Notes under the pieces: generated by a model
Database searches by the model: none
What the model was told of the DNA's origin: nothing
What the model saw: the letters and a program-made list of their open reading frames with translations, nothing else
In this document: positions 1 to 6,995 of the stretch, piece by piece
Layout of the letters: each line of letters starts with the position of its first letter
Numbering within the stretch: position 1 is the stretch's first letter
Translations under genes and position numbers: made by a program
Assembly (NCBI RefSeq): GCF_002954405.1
Contig: NZ_MQWC01000004.1
Span: forward strand, 3,700,613 to 3,764,612
DNA length: 64,000 nt
Direction of reading: 5' to 3'
DNA from: Salinibacter sp. 10B
GTDB taxonomy: Bacteria > Bacteroidota > Rhodothermia > Rhodothermales > Salinibacteraceae

Positions 1-1
1 G

Positions 2-283
2 GGGGAGGGGCTCACGGTGCGGGAGGGGTACAACGTGGGGGCGTTCAGTTTTACGCCGGAGGAGTTGGCGGAGTCGATCCGTGGGCACGTGCCGGGATTC
101 CGTTGCAGCTACGCGCCGGACGAGCGTCAGCAGATTGCCGAGGCGTGGCCGTCGTCGGTCGACGATGGGGCGGCTCGTCGGGACTGGGGCTGGGCGCCGG
201 CGTACGACCTGGCGGCGATGACGGAGGACATGCTCGAGCACCTGCGCGAAGGGGAATGGGAGAGCGGAAGCGTGGGGGCATAA
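2..283 (+). CDS. L-threonine 3-dehydrogenase, NAD-dependent epimerase family (3' end only)
   Basis: The reading frame is open from the first base of the window, so only the last 93 residues are present. They match the C-terminal end of the short-chain (epimerase-type) threonine dehydrogenases: GLTV followed by a YN..AFSFTPEELAE block, then a P..RQ.IA..WP.S.DD..AR.DWGW segment and a final MTEDMLEHL helix. Members oxidise L-threonine to 2-amino-3-ketobutyrate with NAD+ in the cytoplasm; related sugar-nucleotide epimerases share the fold, but the SVDD-AR-DWGW pattern favours threonine dehydrogenase. The N-terminal Rossmann domain and catalytic YxxxK lie outside the window. The stop is TAA at 281-283. 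Confidence 0.75.
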   Translation, partial: GEGLTVREGYNVGAFSFTPEELAESIRGHVPGFRCSYAPDERQQIAEAWPSSVDDGAARRDWGWAPAYDLAAMTEDMLEHLREGEWESGSVGA

Positions 284-483
284 AAGGGCGTTCGCCGATG
301 GGGAGGGTCGCCTCCTTTCTGTGCGTTTTTCTCTTTCGCCCGCGCGTTTCCCCTTCCATTTCCTTTGGCACGCCGCTCCAATCTGCTTTTTTCTTCGACG
401 AGAAAAAGCGAACGTTCAGCTCTCGCGGTCTACCCTGAGGAAGCATTGGGCATGCTGTTGAGCGCGGCAGGCGGCCATGAGCG

Positions 484-2703
484 TTACTGCACCACCGTCA
501 ACTTCCGTGTTTTGACGGAATCGCCAGCGTGGAGACGCAGAAAGTAGACCCCACTGGCCAGGTCGGAGACCGAAAGCTGGCGTTCGTGCCGTCCGGCCTC
601 CCCGCTCGTCTGTAGAGTCCGGAGGCGGCGCCCGAGCATGTCATAAAGGGCAAGTTGCACCGCCTCGTCCGTCTGTTGATCGTTGGGGATGGCGTAGCGA
701 ACGGTGGCTTGGGTCGACGCTGGGTTCGGGTACGTCCCAAGTAGCTTTAGGGCATCGATGCTGCCTCGCGACACGGAAATCGGATCGGAGGCGGCTGCGG
801 ATCCCTCTTTTGTCATCGCCTGGAGACGGTACTGGAGCGTGTCGGCTGTGTAGGGCAGATCGGCGTCGGTGAATCGGTAGCGTTGTGGATTGTCGTTGGT
901 TCCGGCCCCTTTGACGTAGCCCACCTGTGTCCACTGGGCTTCTCGTGTCTCACCGCGTCGCTCGATACGGAAGCCGGCGTTCTTTCGCTCGGAAGAGGTC
1001 TTCCAACGGAGAGTCACTTGCTCCCCAGAGGCATTCCCTTCCATGTGGGCCAGGCTCATCGGCGAGGCGTTGCGCTGAAGCTCCAGCCGGAACCGGGCGT
1101 CTTGAGGGCGTGCGAGCGTCGTCCCTTGTTCGAGGTCGAACGTATAATCTCGACGCCGCAGGTTGATCGTGGAGTCGGACTGGGTGTCGTTCAGACGCAC
1201 GGTCCAGTCTTTCGGCACATCTCTTTCGGCGTCATTCGGCCAGGTGAGGGTGGCGGTCCCGCTCGTTTCTACCCCGCGTACAGAGAGGGGAATAGACCGG
1301 TGAAACGACGTATTTTCGATTGGGGGCGGAGCGGCACCGAGGGCACGGTGAAGGACCTCTCCACTGTCCAGGATTGGAAGGGTGACCGACGCGTAGCCGT
1401 CGCTGCTCATCGGCGGAAGTTCCTCTGCGTCGTAGGCATCGTAGCGCGGGGTGGCCCGAGGATCGACTCGGTAGGTGGCCCGATCAGGGGGGACGGAATT
1501 CGCACTGTTGGTTGTGAGTTCAAGCCGAAGACGTACCTCTGCGCTTTGAGTTGCGCCCGAAGGATCGTTGGTCGATATCGCCGTCTTTTTGAACGGAGGC
1601 GTCGTTTGGCGCGATTTGCTTCCAATGAGGAAGCCGGTGCTGTCCGAATTCTGTCCGTCTGGACCGAAGGTAAGGCTCGTTTGTCCTTCGCCAAGCGTCG
1701 AGCGCTGTACGAAGAACCCCTGCCAGGCGGCGATGTTATCTCCGGTGGTTCCCTGTGTGATCAGCCGGTACTGTCCAGCTTCTGGATCCCAGACATGAGC
1801 CGTCGCCTGAAACCCGGCGGACGCTAGGTCGCCATTTGCGAGAGCCCCGAGGTCGAACGATACGGGGAAGGGATTGCCGAGGAGGACCCATTCTTCGCTT
1901 TGATCGAGCCCCCGAACCTTCTCATCCACCGTTGTGTTTTCGGGGCCACGGGCAACATCGAGTGGAAGACCGTCTGCGTTGACGGGATTTGTCTCGCTGT
2001 CGTAGAAGTAGAAAATGAACCCGGTTCCGCGGGAGAGAGTGTCTGAGGACTGCTGGGCCGTCCACTGACCGTCTTCCCACCGACGCACCACCGACCAGGG
2101 CATGACGGAAAAGTCGAGGTCGTCTTCCAGGGAGGCACGGGTAGCCTCGGCCGCCGGAACGGAGAGCATTCGCCAGCCCGCATTGTTGTCTGTGCCGTCG
2201 TCTCCCGTGACGGCCAAGGTATATACGGGATGCTCGAAGGCCTGAAGAATGACGACCGCCCCGTCGGCATAGGTGCCATCATTTTGACACGTGGGGACGG
2301 AGATGGTATCGCACGCGGCATAGGCCACTTGAGACCCAAGGTCGACCACGCTTCCCCTGGAGTTGTCAAACACCGTCCACGACAGAGAATCATTCGGACT
2401 TAGCCCACTTGGGGCTTCGGAAATGCCGGATGGGCCTGCAACAGCAATGGCGAGGTCTTGGCCATCGTTCGTCCAGGCGCCGTATCCGACGCAGTCGCCT
2501 TCGGAATTCTGAACCGCGATCGTGTCGTCGGGGGCGAGGGAGGACCCGTTGGGCAGAGACGGGTCGACGGTGGACGGAATAATCGCCGTGGCGTTGTCGA
2601 CATTCGTGATGCAGTTGTCTGCGTACTGGGGGGACTGTGCTCGTCCGGCTGATACCATCGCCACACAGAAGACGAGGGACAGGAGAAGACTGGTATGACG
2701 CAT
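484..2703 (-). CDS. Secreted protein with type IX secretion C-terminal sorting domain
   Basis: 739 residues. It starts with a clear signal peptide (MRHTSLLLSLVF..., cleavage near GRAQS, about residue 23). The last ~80 residues form a T9SS type A sorting domain: LLGTYPNPASTQA, a LYDMLGRRL strand, SGVYFLRL and a basic KTRKLTVVQ end. A fibronectin-like segment (LRWKTSSERKNAGFRIERR) precedes it at about residues 560-640. The middle is low in recognisable motifs and rich in Asp, Ser and Thr. Known of the family: such domains direct cargo across the outer membrane and are cleaved off. The cargo function is unknown. The 720 bp upstream are gene-free, so it is probably monocistronic. Confidence 0.85.
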   Translation of the reverse strand: MRHTSLLLSLVFCVAMVSAGRAQSPQYADNCITNVDNATAIIPSTVDPSLPNGSSLAPDDTIAVQNSEGDCVGYGAWTNDGQDLAIAVAGPSGISEAPSGLSPNDSLSWTVFDNSRGSVVDLGSQVAYAACDTISVPTCQNDGTYADGAVVILQAFEHPVYTLAVTGDDGTDNNAGWRMLSVPAAEATRASLEDDLDFSVMPWSVVRRWEDGQWTAQQSSDTLSRGTGFIFYFYDSETNPVNADGLPLDVARGPENTTVDEKVRGLDQSEEWVLLGNPFPVSFDLGALANGDLASAGFQATAHVWDPEAGQYRLITQGTTGDNIAAWQGFFVQRSTLGEGQTSLTFGPDGQNSDSTGFLIGSKSRQTTPPFKKTAISTNDPSGATQSAEVRLRLELTTNSANSVPPDRATYRVDPRATPRYDAYDAEELPPMSSDGYASVTLPILDSGEVLHRALGAAPPPIENTSFHRSIPLSVRGVETSGTATLTWPNDAERDVPKDWTVRLNDTQSDSTINLRRRDYTFDLEQGTTLARPQDARFRLELQRNASPMSLAHMEGNASGEQVTLRWKTSSERKNAGFRIERRGETREAQWTQVGYVKGAGTNDNPQRYRFTDADLPYTADTLQYRLQAMTKEGSAAASDPISVSRGSIDALKLLGTYPNPASTQATVRYAIPNDQQTDEAVQLALYDMLGRRLRTLQTSGEAGRHERQLSVSDLASGVYFLRLHAGDSVKTRKLTVVQ

Positions 2704-3261
2704 GAAACTTGAACGGTGGAGGGAAGAACGGAACAGCGTCCGCTATCATCCCAAAGGATATACCAGTATGCACCAAAAGATTAGTTCATGTAATCCATAA
2801 AGTGGGGTATTTAAAGATGTAGGGGGAGAGGGTAAATATAGTAGTTTTTGGTTTTGGGGGAGGAGAAAGTTATACAGAACAATGTTTTTCAGGTGGGTAG
2901 TTTGGCCCGCCCATTTTCTCAGAAAACAGGAAACCAGAATATTTTGCTCCGACTGGAAATCAAGGGACAGCGGTTTGAGAATTCACCGCTCCTGGACGCA
3001 CATTTCCGGTTGTAGAGGAGCAAAGAAGCGTTTCGCGGAGGCGAATCCGGAGCCACCGACATCGGGTGAGATTTCCTTTCCCGGCGGTAAACTTTTCTGC
3101 TTTCGAGGCGAGACGAGCCGACCGCTTAGTGTTCCCCATCCTCGTACCCTCATCTGCTAGATACGATACTGAATCCTGCTGCAGACTTCGGGGAGGAGGT
3201 TCGGCGGTGCAATACGGCAAAAGTCTCTCGTATCGTCGGCGCCGTCAAAGAGGGCACCAGA

Positions 3262-3273
3262 AGCGCCGTTGGA
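3262..3273. repeat. Half copy of CGTTGGA palindrome family
   Basis: AGCGCCGTTGGA is present without its complementary arm. The 5' flank (TCAAAGAGGGCACC, from 3245) matches the flank of the copy at 10487 almost base for base, so the repeat unit is longer than the palindrome and this copy seems truncated. Confidence 0.5.
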
Positions 3274-3355
3274 CTGTGCCGTTACGAGATTAATCGAAGG
3301 GCCGACATGCCGTGACACTGGATCGGTCGTTTTCTACAAAGGTCAATATCCTTGT

Positions 3356-3384
3356 GTAGCGTCGTTGGACTCCAACGACGCTAC
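3356..3384. repeat. Perfect 14-bp inverted repeat, CGTTGGA palindrome family
   Basis: GTAGCGTCGTTGGA, one central C, then its exact reverse complement TCCAACGACGCTAC. It lies 42 bp beyond the stop codon of the leftward FtsX-like permease gene, where it could act as a transcript end or mRNA stabiliser, but no T-run follows on either strand. Its sequence and arm length match the copy at 10484-10512, so it is a member of a dispersed family, not a gene-specific terminator. Confidence 0.7.
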
Positions 3385-3426
3385 GGAAGCCTGCGTCCCA
3401 CCGGAATAGAGCTCTCGGGGGCGGTA

Positions 3427-4779
3427 TTACTGTGTCCGCAGCGCCTCGGCAGGTTTGATCCGAGCCGCTCGGCGGGCGGGGGCCATTCCTGCCAGCAGAC
3501 TGACCAGCACGGCGCCACCCCAGATGCCGAGCGCGACCGACAAGGAGATGTCCAAGAGGGAGAACGGAGGCACACCAAGACTGTCGAGGTAGATCCTGAG
3601 GCCCCAGTTGAGTCCGAGTACCAGCATGCCGCCCAGAAGAAGTCCGACAGCCCCCCCAAGTGCCCCGAGCCCGGCACTTTCCAGCACGAAGAGCCGCTGC
3701 AGGTCGTGCGCATCGCCGCCCAGAGCCATCATGACCCCAATCTCGCGGGTTCGTTCGCGAACGTTCATCATGACAGTGTTGGCGATTCCGAGGACGGCCA
3801 CGAGGAGCGCGATGGAGCCGATGATGCCAAGTGCGAGGTCCAAGATCAGAAAAATCGATTCCAGCCGGTCATACTGTTCCCGGAAGCTTGTGGCGTAGAC
3901 GCCCATGGACTGGAGGGCCCGGCGCACGGAGGAGGGATCGACGGCATCCTCGAGTTGAACGCGTACGGCGGCGTAGCCCTCCTGCGTTCGGGAGTGGCGA
4001 AAGAGGAGATCTGCTGTCGAAAAGAACGGCACTTTGCTGAGGGAGCGCCCAAATTCCAAGGGTAGAAGCACACGCAGGAGACCGGATACGGGTTGGCGGG
4101 AGGTGTCGAGCACACCTGCCACCCGTACGTCGTAGGGCCGCTGTCCCATGGGCAGGGTGCGGAGCCCGTCGCTAAACAGCTCCGACATCCGCCGCAACTT
4201 GTAGAAATTGAGGGACGCCGTGATGAGGTCCACTGTATCGCCGACGGCAGCTTCAGCGGAGGGGTAGCCCAGCCGGTCGGCCATTGACGTGCTAATGAGG
4301 ACAGCCGCCGTATCGGGCTGTTCAAAGAAGTGCCCGTGACGAGGCTGATAGGCCGAGAGTGATTGGAATTGCATCGGAATCCCTTCGGCCGTCACCACCA
4401 GCGTGCGCCCGTTTCCCTTCAGTTTGGCGGGAAACTGCATCTCCGGATAGGCGGCGAATACGCCCTCCAGGGCCTCCATCTGCCGGACGAGACTGTCGGT
4501 GAGGGGCACGCGGTCGCCCCGGCGGCGGAGCGAGTCGACGGGCTGAGAGAGGGCGGCGCCGGTGAGGCCGGGAATGGGGTGGGAGGTGACGCGGAGGGCC
4601 CGATCCAGTTTCAAGGTGCTGAATTCGCGATCGGCCGTCGTTTCCAATCCCGTTCCGTACGCGAGCAGCGTGAGAAGAGCGGCCACCCCAATTGCAATGC
4701 CAGCCCCGGTGAGCAGACTGCGCGTGCGGTTCCGCCACAGGTTCTCCCAGGCCAGCATCAGTAGATCGGCAAAGCGCAT
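3427..4779 (-). CDS. FtsX-like/MacB-type ABC transporter permease
   Basis: 450 residues. Topology is typical of MacB/LolE-family permeases: an N-terminal membrane helix (SLLTGAGIAIGVAALLTLLAYG, about 22-43), a ~250-residue periplasmic domain (MacB periplasmic core), then three C-terminal helices in the FtsX domain (LALGIIGSIALLVAVLGIANTV; GALGGAVGLLLGGMLVLGL; VALGIWGGAVLVSLLAG). The cytoplasmic motif MMNVRERTREIGVMMALG and the ending PARRAARIKPAEALR are family hallmarks. Its natural partner is the ATPase encoded at 6252-6977, with hisE and hisG between them. Family members move lipoproteins, peptides or cell-division signals; the substrate here is unknown. Confidence 0.88.
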   Translation of the reverse strand: MRFADLLMLAWENLWRNRTRSLLTGAGIAIGVAALLTLLAYGTGLETTADREFSTLKLDRALRVTSHPIPGLTGAALSQPVDSLRRRGDRVPLTDSLVRQMEALEGVFAAYPEMQFPAKLKGNGRTLVVTAEGIPMQFQSLSAYQPRHGHFFEQPDTAAVLISTSMADRLGYPSAEAAVGDTVDLITASLNFYKLRRMSELFSDGLRTLPMGQRPYDVRVAGVLDTSRQPVSGLLRVLLPLEFGRSLSKVPFFSTADLLFRHSRTQEGYAAVRVQLEDAVDPSSVRRALQSMGVYATSFREQYDRLESIFLILDLALGIIGSIALLVAVLGIANTVMMNVRERTREIGVMMALGGDAHDLQRLFVLESAGLGALGGAVGLLLGGMLVLGLNWGLRIYLDSLGVPPFSLLDISLSVALGIWGGAVLVSLLAGMAPARRAARIKPAEALRTQ

Positions 4780-4885
4780 GACCCTTTGGGGGATGGACGG
4801 TCGTATGTGTAGAGGTGTGGACGTTTGAAGGAGGAAAGGTTCTCATTTCCGCGCTTCCATGCCTCCGTACGTCCACACCGAACCG

Positions 4886-5737
4886 CTAGATACGACACGT
4901 ACGAATGGTGGTGATAATAATGCCGCGGGCGCCCAAGTCGTGGAGGTCGTCCATGATCTCGTTGGCCCGAGAGCGGCGGACCATTGATTTCACGGCTACC
5001 CATCCGTCCTTGTTGAGCGGCGAGATGGTGGGCGATTCAATCCCCGGCGTGATCTCTCGTGCCTCCGACAGTTGCTCTTCCGGGAGGTCGTACTCCACCA
5101 CGACGTATTCGCGCGCCACAAGAATGCCCTTTACCCGTTCGGCGAAGCGTTGGGCCTTTTCCATCTGGGCTGTTTCGGCGTTTTGGGCCACCAGTACCGC
5201 TTCGGAGCGAAGGATGGGATCGCCAGCAGTTTCGAGACCGGCCTCGTCGATCGTACGTCCCGTCTGTACCACGTCGGCGATGGCGTCGGCTACGCCAAGC
5301 TGGATCGAGATTTCCACGGCCCCGTCGAGCTTGACGACCTGAGCGTCAATGCCGCGCTCCTCTAGGTCCTGACGCACGAGGTTGTCGTAGGAAGTAGCAA
5401 TGCGAGTTTCACTCGTAAAAGTGTCCGGCGTGAGGTCGCTGGATTTGGGGACCGCGTAGCAAAAGCGCGCCTTGCCGAAGCCAAGGTCCATGACGTGCTC
5501 CACGTCGGCACCACTGTCGTACGTGAGGTCGAGGCCGGTGACTCCGAGGTCGATAATGCCTTTGCTCACGTACGTCGCGATGTCACGGGGGCGCAGGAAG
5601 ACAAACTCGACGCCGTGATCGGGGTCGCGAACCGAGAGTTCACGGCCGCGGCGACGGCAATGGTATCCGGCCTCGTCGGCAAGAGTGACAGCTCCGTCCG
5701 AAAGGGCGCCTTTGTTGGGGAGGGCAATCTGTAGCAT
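4886..5737 (-). CDS. hisG: ATP phosphoribosyltransferase, long form
   Basis: 283 residues. First enzyme of histidine biosynthesis: condenses ATP and PRPP to phosphoribosyl-ATP in the cytoplasm. The N-terminus LQIALPNKGALSDGAVTL, the GIIDLGVTGLDL segment and the PRPP-loop region around DAIADVVQTGRTIDEAGL are characteristic. The C-terminal ~75 residues (NKDGWVAVKSMVRRSR..IMDDLHDLGARGIIIT) form the ACT-like regulatory domain of long, self-sufficient HisG proteins that are feedback-inhibited by histidine, so no hisZ is needed. The start was set at the ATG directly before LQIALPNKG; the longer frame adds 17 unlikely residues. It lies 147 bp downstream of hisE, in the same orientation. Confidence 0.95.
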   Translation of the reverse strand: MLQIALPNKGALSDGAVTLADEAGYHCRRRGRELSVRDPDHGVEFVFLRPRDIATYVSKGIIDLGVTGLDLTYDSGADVEHVMDLGFGKARFCYAVPKSSDLTPDTFTSETRIATSYDNLVRQDLEERGIDAQVVKLDGAVEISIQLGVADAIADVVQTGRTIDEAGLETAGDPILRSEAVLVAQNAETAQMEKAQRFAERVKGILVAREYVVVEYDLPEEQLSEAREITPGIESPTISPLNKDGWVAVKSMVRRSRANEIMDDLHDLGARGIIITTIRTCRI

Positions 5738-5812
5738 CCGAAGGGTTGGCTTAATGATTGGGCATAGGTGGCTCCCTGCCCACCTCACACGTAAATGAGA
5801 AGTATGGGATTT

Positions 5813-5876
5813 GGGAGTATGTGCGTGTGGGAGTGGAACCGCGGGTGCTCACAGACTTCCACACGCTCACACTCCC
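5813..5876 (-). promoter_or_regulatory. Long imperfect hairpin between hisE and hisG
   Basis: Bases 5813-5833 and 5856-5876 are reverse complements at 18 of 21 positions, with a 22-nt loop. In the transcript it sits between the hisE stop and the hisG start (about 75 nt before the start). It could be an attenuator, an mRNA-processing site or a mobile palindrome. No leader peptide rich in His codons and no T-run is visible. Confidence 0.5.
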
Positions 5877-5884
5877 ATACGGGG

Positions 5885-6148
5885 TCACAAGTGCTCGTAC
5901 ACGTCCTCCAGGTCCAGGTCGCAGGCAATCATCATCACCTGAAGGTGGTAGAGAAGCTGCGAAATTTCCTCGGCAGTGCGCTCCGCCCCCTCATGCTCAG
6001 CGGCCATCCACACCTCGCCGGCTTCCTCCAAGATCTTCTTTCCGATATCGTGCCGTCCGGCGTTTACCGCCTGGACCGTGCCGGACTCCGGATCCTGCCG
6101 GTCGACCTTTTCTTGCAACTCGGCGAACAATTCCTCAAAGCGTTTCAT
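5885..6148 (-). CDS. hisE: Phosphoribosyl-ATP pyrophosphatase
   Basis: 87 residues, the usual length for stand-alone HisE. It hydrolyses phosphoribosyl-ATP to phosphoribosyl-AMP and pyrophosphate, the second step of histidine synthesis, right after HisG. The helical MazG-like fold is recognisable from [19 protein letters not shown] and [16 protein letters not shown], carrying the EExxE metal-binding pattern, and from the ending DLEDVYEHL. The start is the ATG before [11 protein letters not shown]; a longer frame upstream overlaps the preceding ATPase gene and lacks conserved residues. HisI activity must be encoded elsewhere. Confidence 0.93.
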   Translation of the reverse strand: MKRFEELFAELQEKVDRQDPESGTVQAVNAGRHDIGKKILEEAGEVWMAAEHEGAERTAEEISQLLYHLQVMMIACDLDLEDVYEHL

Positions 6149-6251
6149 GACGGGGGGGCTTCGGAACGATCGGCCAGAACGTGAGGGAGATACGTAGGAT
6201 AGGGGAGGTCGAACCGCAGCGAAACGGTCGAGTTGGTGATTCCCGGAGAAT

Positions 6252-6977
6252 TCAGTCCGCCTCGACGAGACGTCCATCCCGGAGACGGAAAAGCTGATCG
6301 GATACCGCTTCGATCTCAGCCGGATGGTGAGTCACCACGATGACCGTTCGCTCCTCGGTGTCGTGGAGGCGCGCCAAGAGAGCAATGATCTGCGCCCCTG
6401 TGTCGGCGTCAAGGTTGCCGGTGGGTTCATCCGCTAGCAGGAGCGGCGGGTCGCCGACGAGGGCGCGGGCCGTGGCTACGCGTTGCTGCTCGCCCCCTGA
6501 TAGCTCGGAGGGACGATGATTCATCCGATCGGCTAGACCGACGTCTTCCAACGCGCGAGTGGCTTGCTCCGACCGGGGCGTCGGGGGCACGCCCGCTAGC
6601 ACCAGCGGAAGGGCCACGTTTTCATGGGCCGTCATGGTCGGAATGAGGTGGAACTGCTGGAAGACGAGCCCCACCATCGTACGGCGGTACTGGCTCTCTT
6701 CCGTTGCATCAAGGGCCCCAAGCGTCCAGTCCCCCACCCTGAGGGTGCCGGCGGAGGGGGCGTCGAGCGCCGCCAAAAGGTGCAGGAGCGTCGATTTGCC
6801 CGAGCCACTTGGGCCCGCTATTCCCACGAACTGGCCCTTCGGTACGGACAGCGACACGTCGTGCAGGGCATGGACCGGGGATCCTCCTCGCGCATACGTC
6901 TTCGTGACGTTCTTGACGTGGACGAGAGGGGAGGCAATGGAATTTGGGGAATCGGCCACGAGTACGGGGACGATCAA
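6252..6977 (-). CDS. ABC transporter ATP-binding protein, LolD/MacB family
   Basis: 241 residues. Walker [10 protein letters not shown] (about residues 54-62), Q-loop [10 protein letters not shown], signature LSGGEQQRV, Walker [13 protein letters not shown] and the H-loop VTHH are all intact, so it should be an active ATPase. The sequence type ([21 protein letters not shown]) is that of ATPases energising FtsX-like permeases, and the permease at 3427-4779 is the probable partner. The frame contains no ATG before the conserved core: the start must be TTG at 6977 or GTG at 6959. It begins 18 bp after the S9 peptidase stop codon, which indicates one transcript. Confidence 0.9.
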   Translation of the reverse strand: MIVPVLVADSPNSIASPLVHVKNVTKTYARGGSPVHALHDVSLSVPKGQFVGIAGPSGSGKSTLLHLLAALDAPSAGTLRVGDWTLGALDATEESQYRRTMVGLVFQQFHLIPTMTAHENVALPLVLAGVPPTPRSEQATRALEDVGLADRMNHRPSELSGGEQQRVATARALVGDPPLLLADEPTGNLDADTGAQIIALLARLHDTEERTVIVVTHHPAEIEAVSDQLFRLRDGRLVEAD

Positions 6978-6995
6978 GGAAGTGCGGCGCCGTCG

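Larger units (their letters stand above)
2704..3426. other. Gene-free intergenic region, AT-rich upstream part plus palindromic repeats
   Basis: No reading frame here looks protein-like. Bases about 2750-2890 are conspicuously AT-rich for this genome and probably hold the promoter of the leftward T9SS cargo gene, though I cannot place -35/-10 boxes. The right part holds one half copy (3262-3273) and one perfect copy (3356-3384) of the CGTTGGA/TCCAACG palindrome family described separately. Confidence 0.5.

Noticed and set aside
3356-3384. Simple intrinsic terminator of the permease gene
   Set aside because: No T-run follows the stem on either strand, and the same palindrome recurs at 10484 away from such a context.
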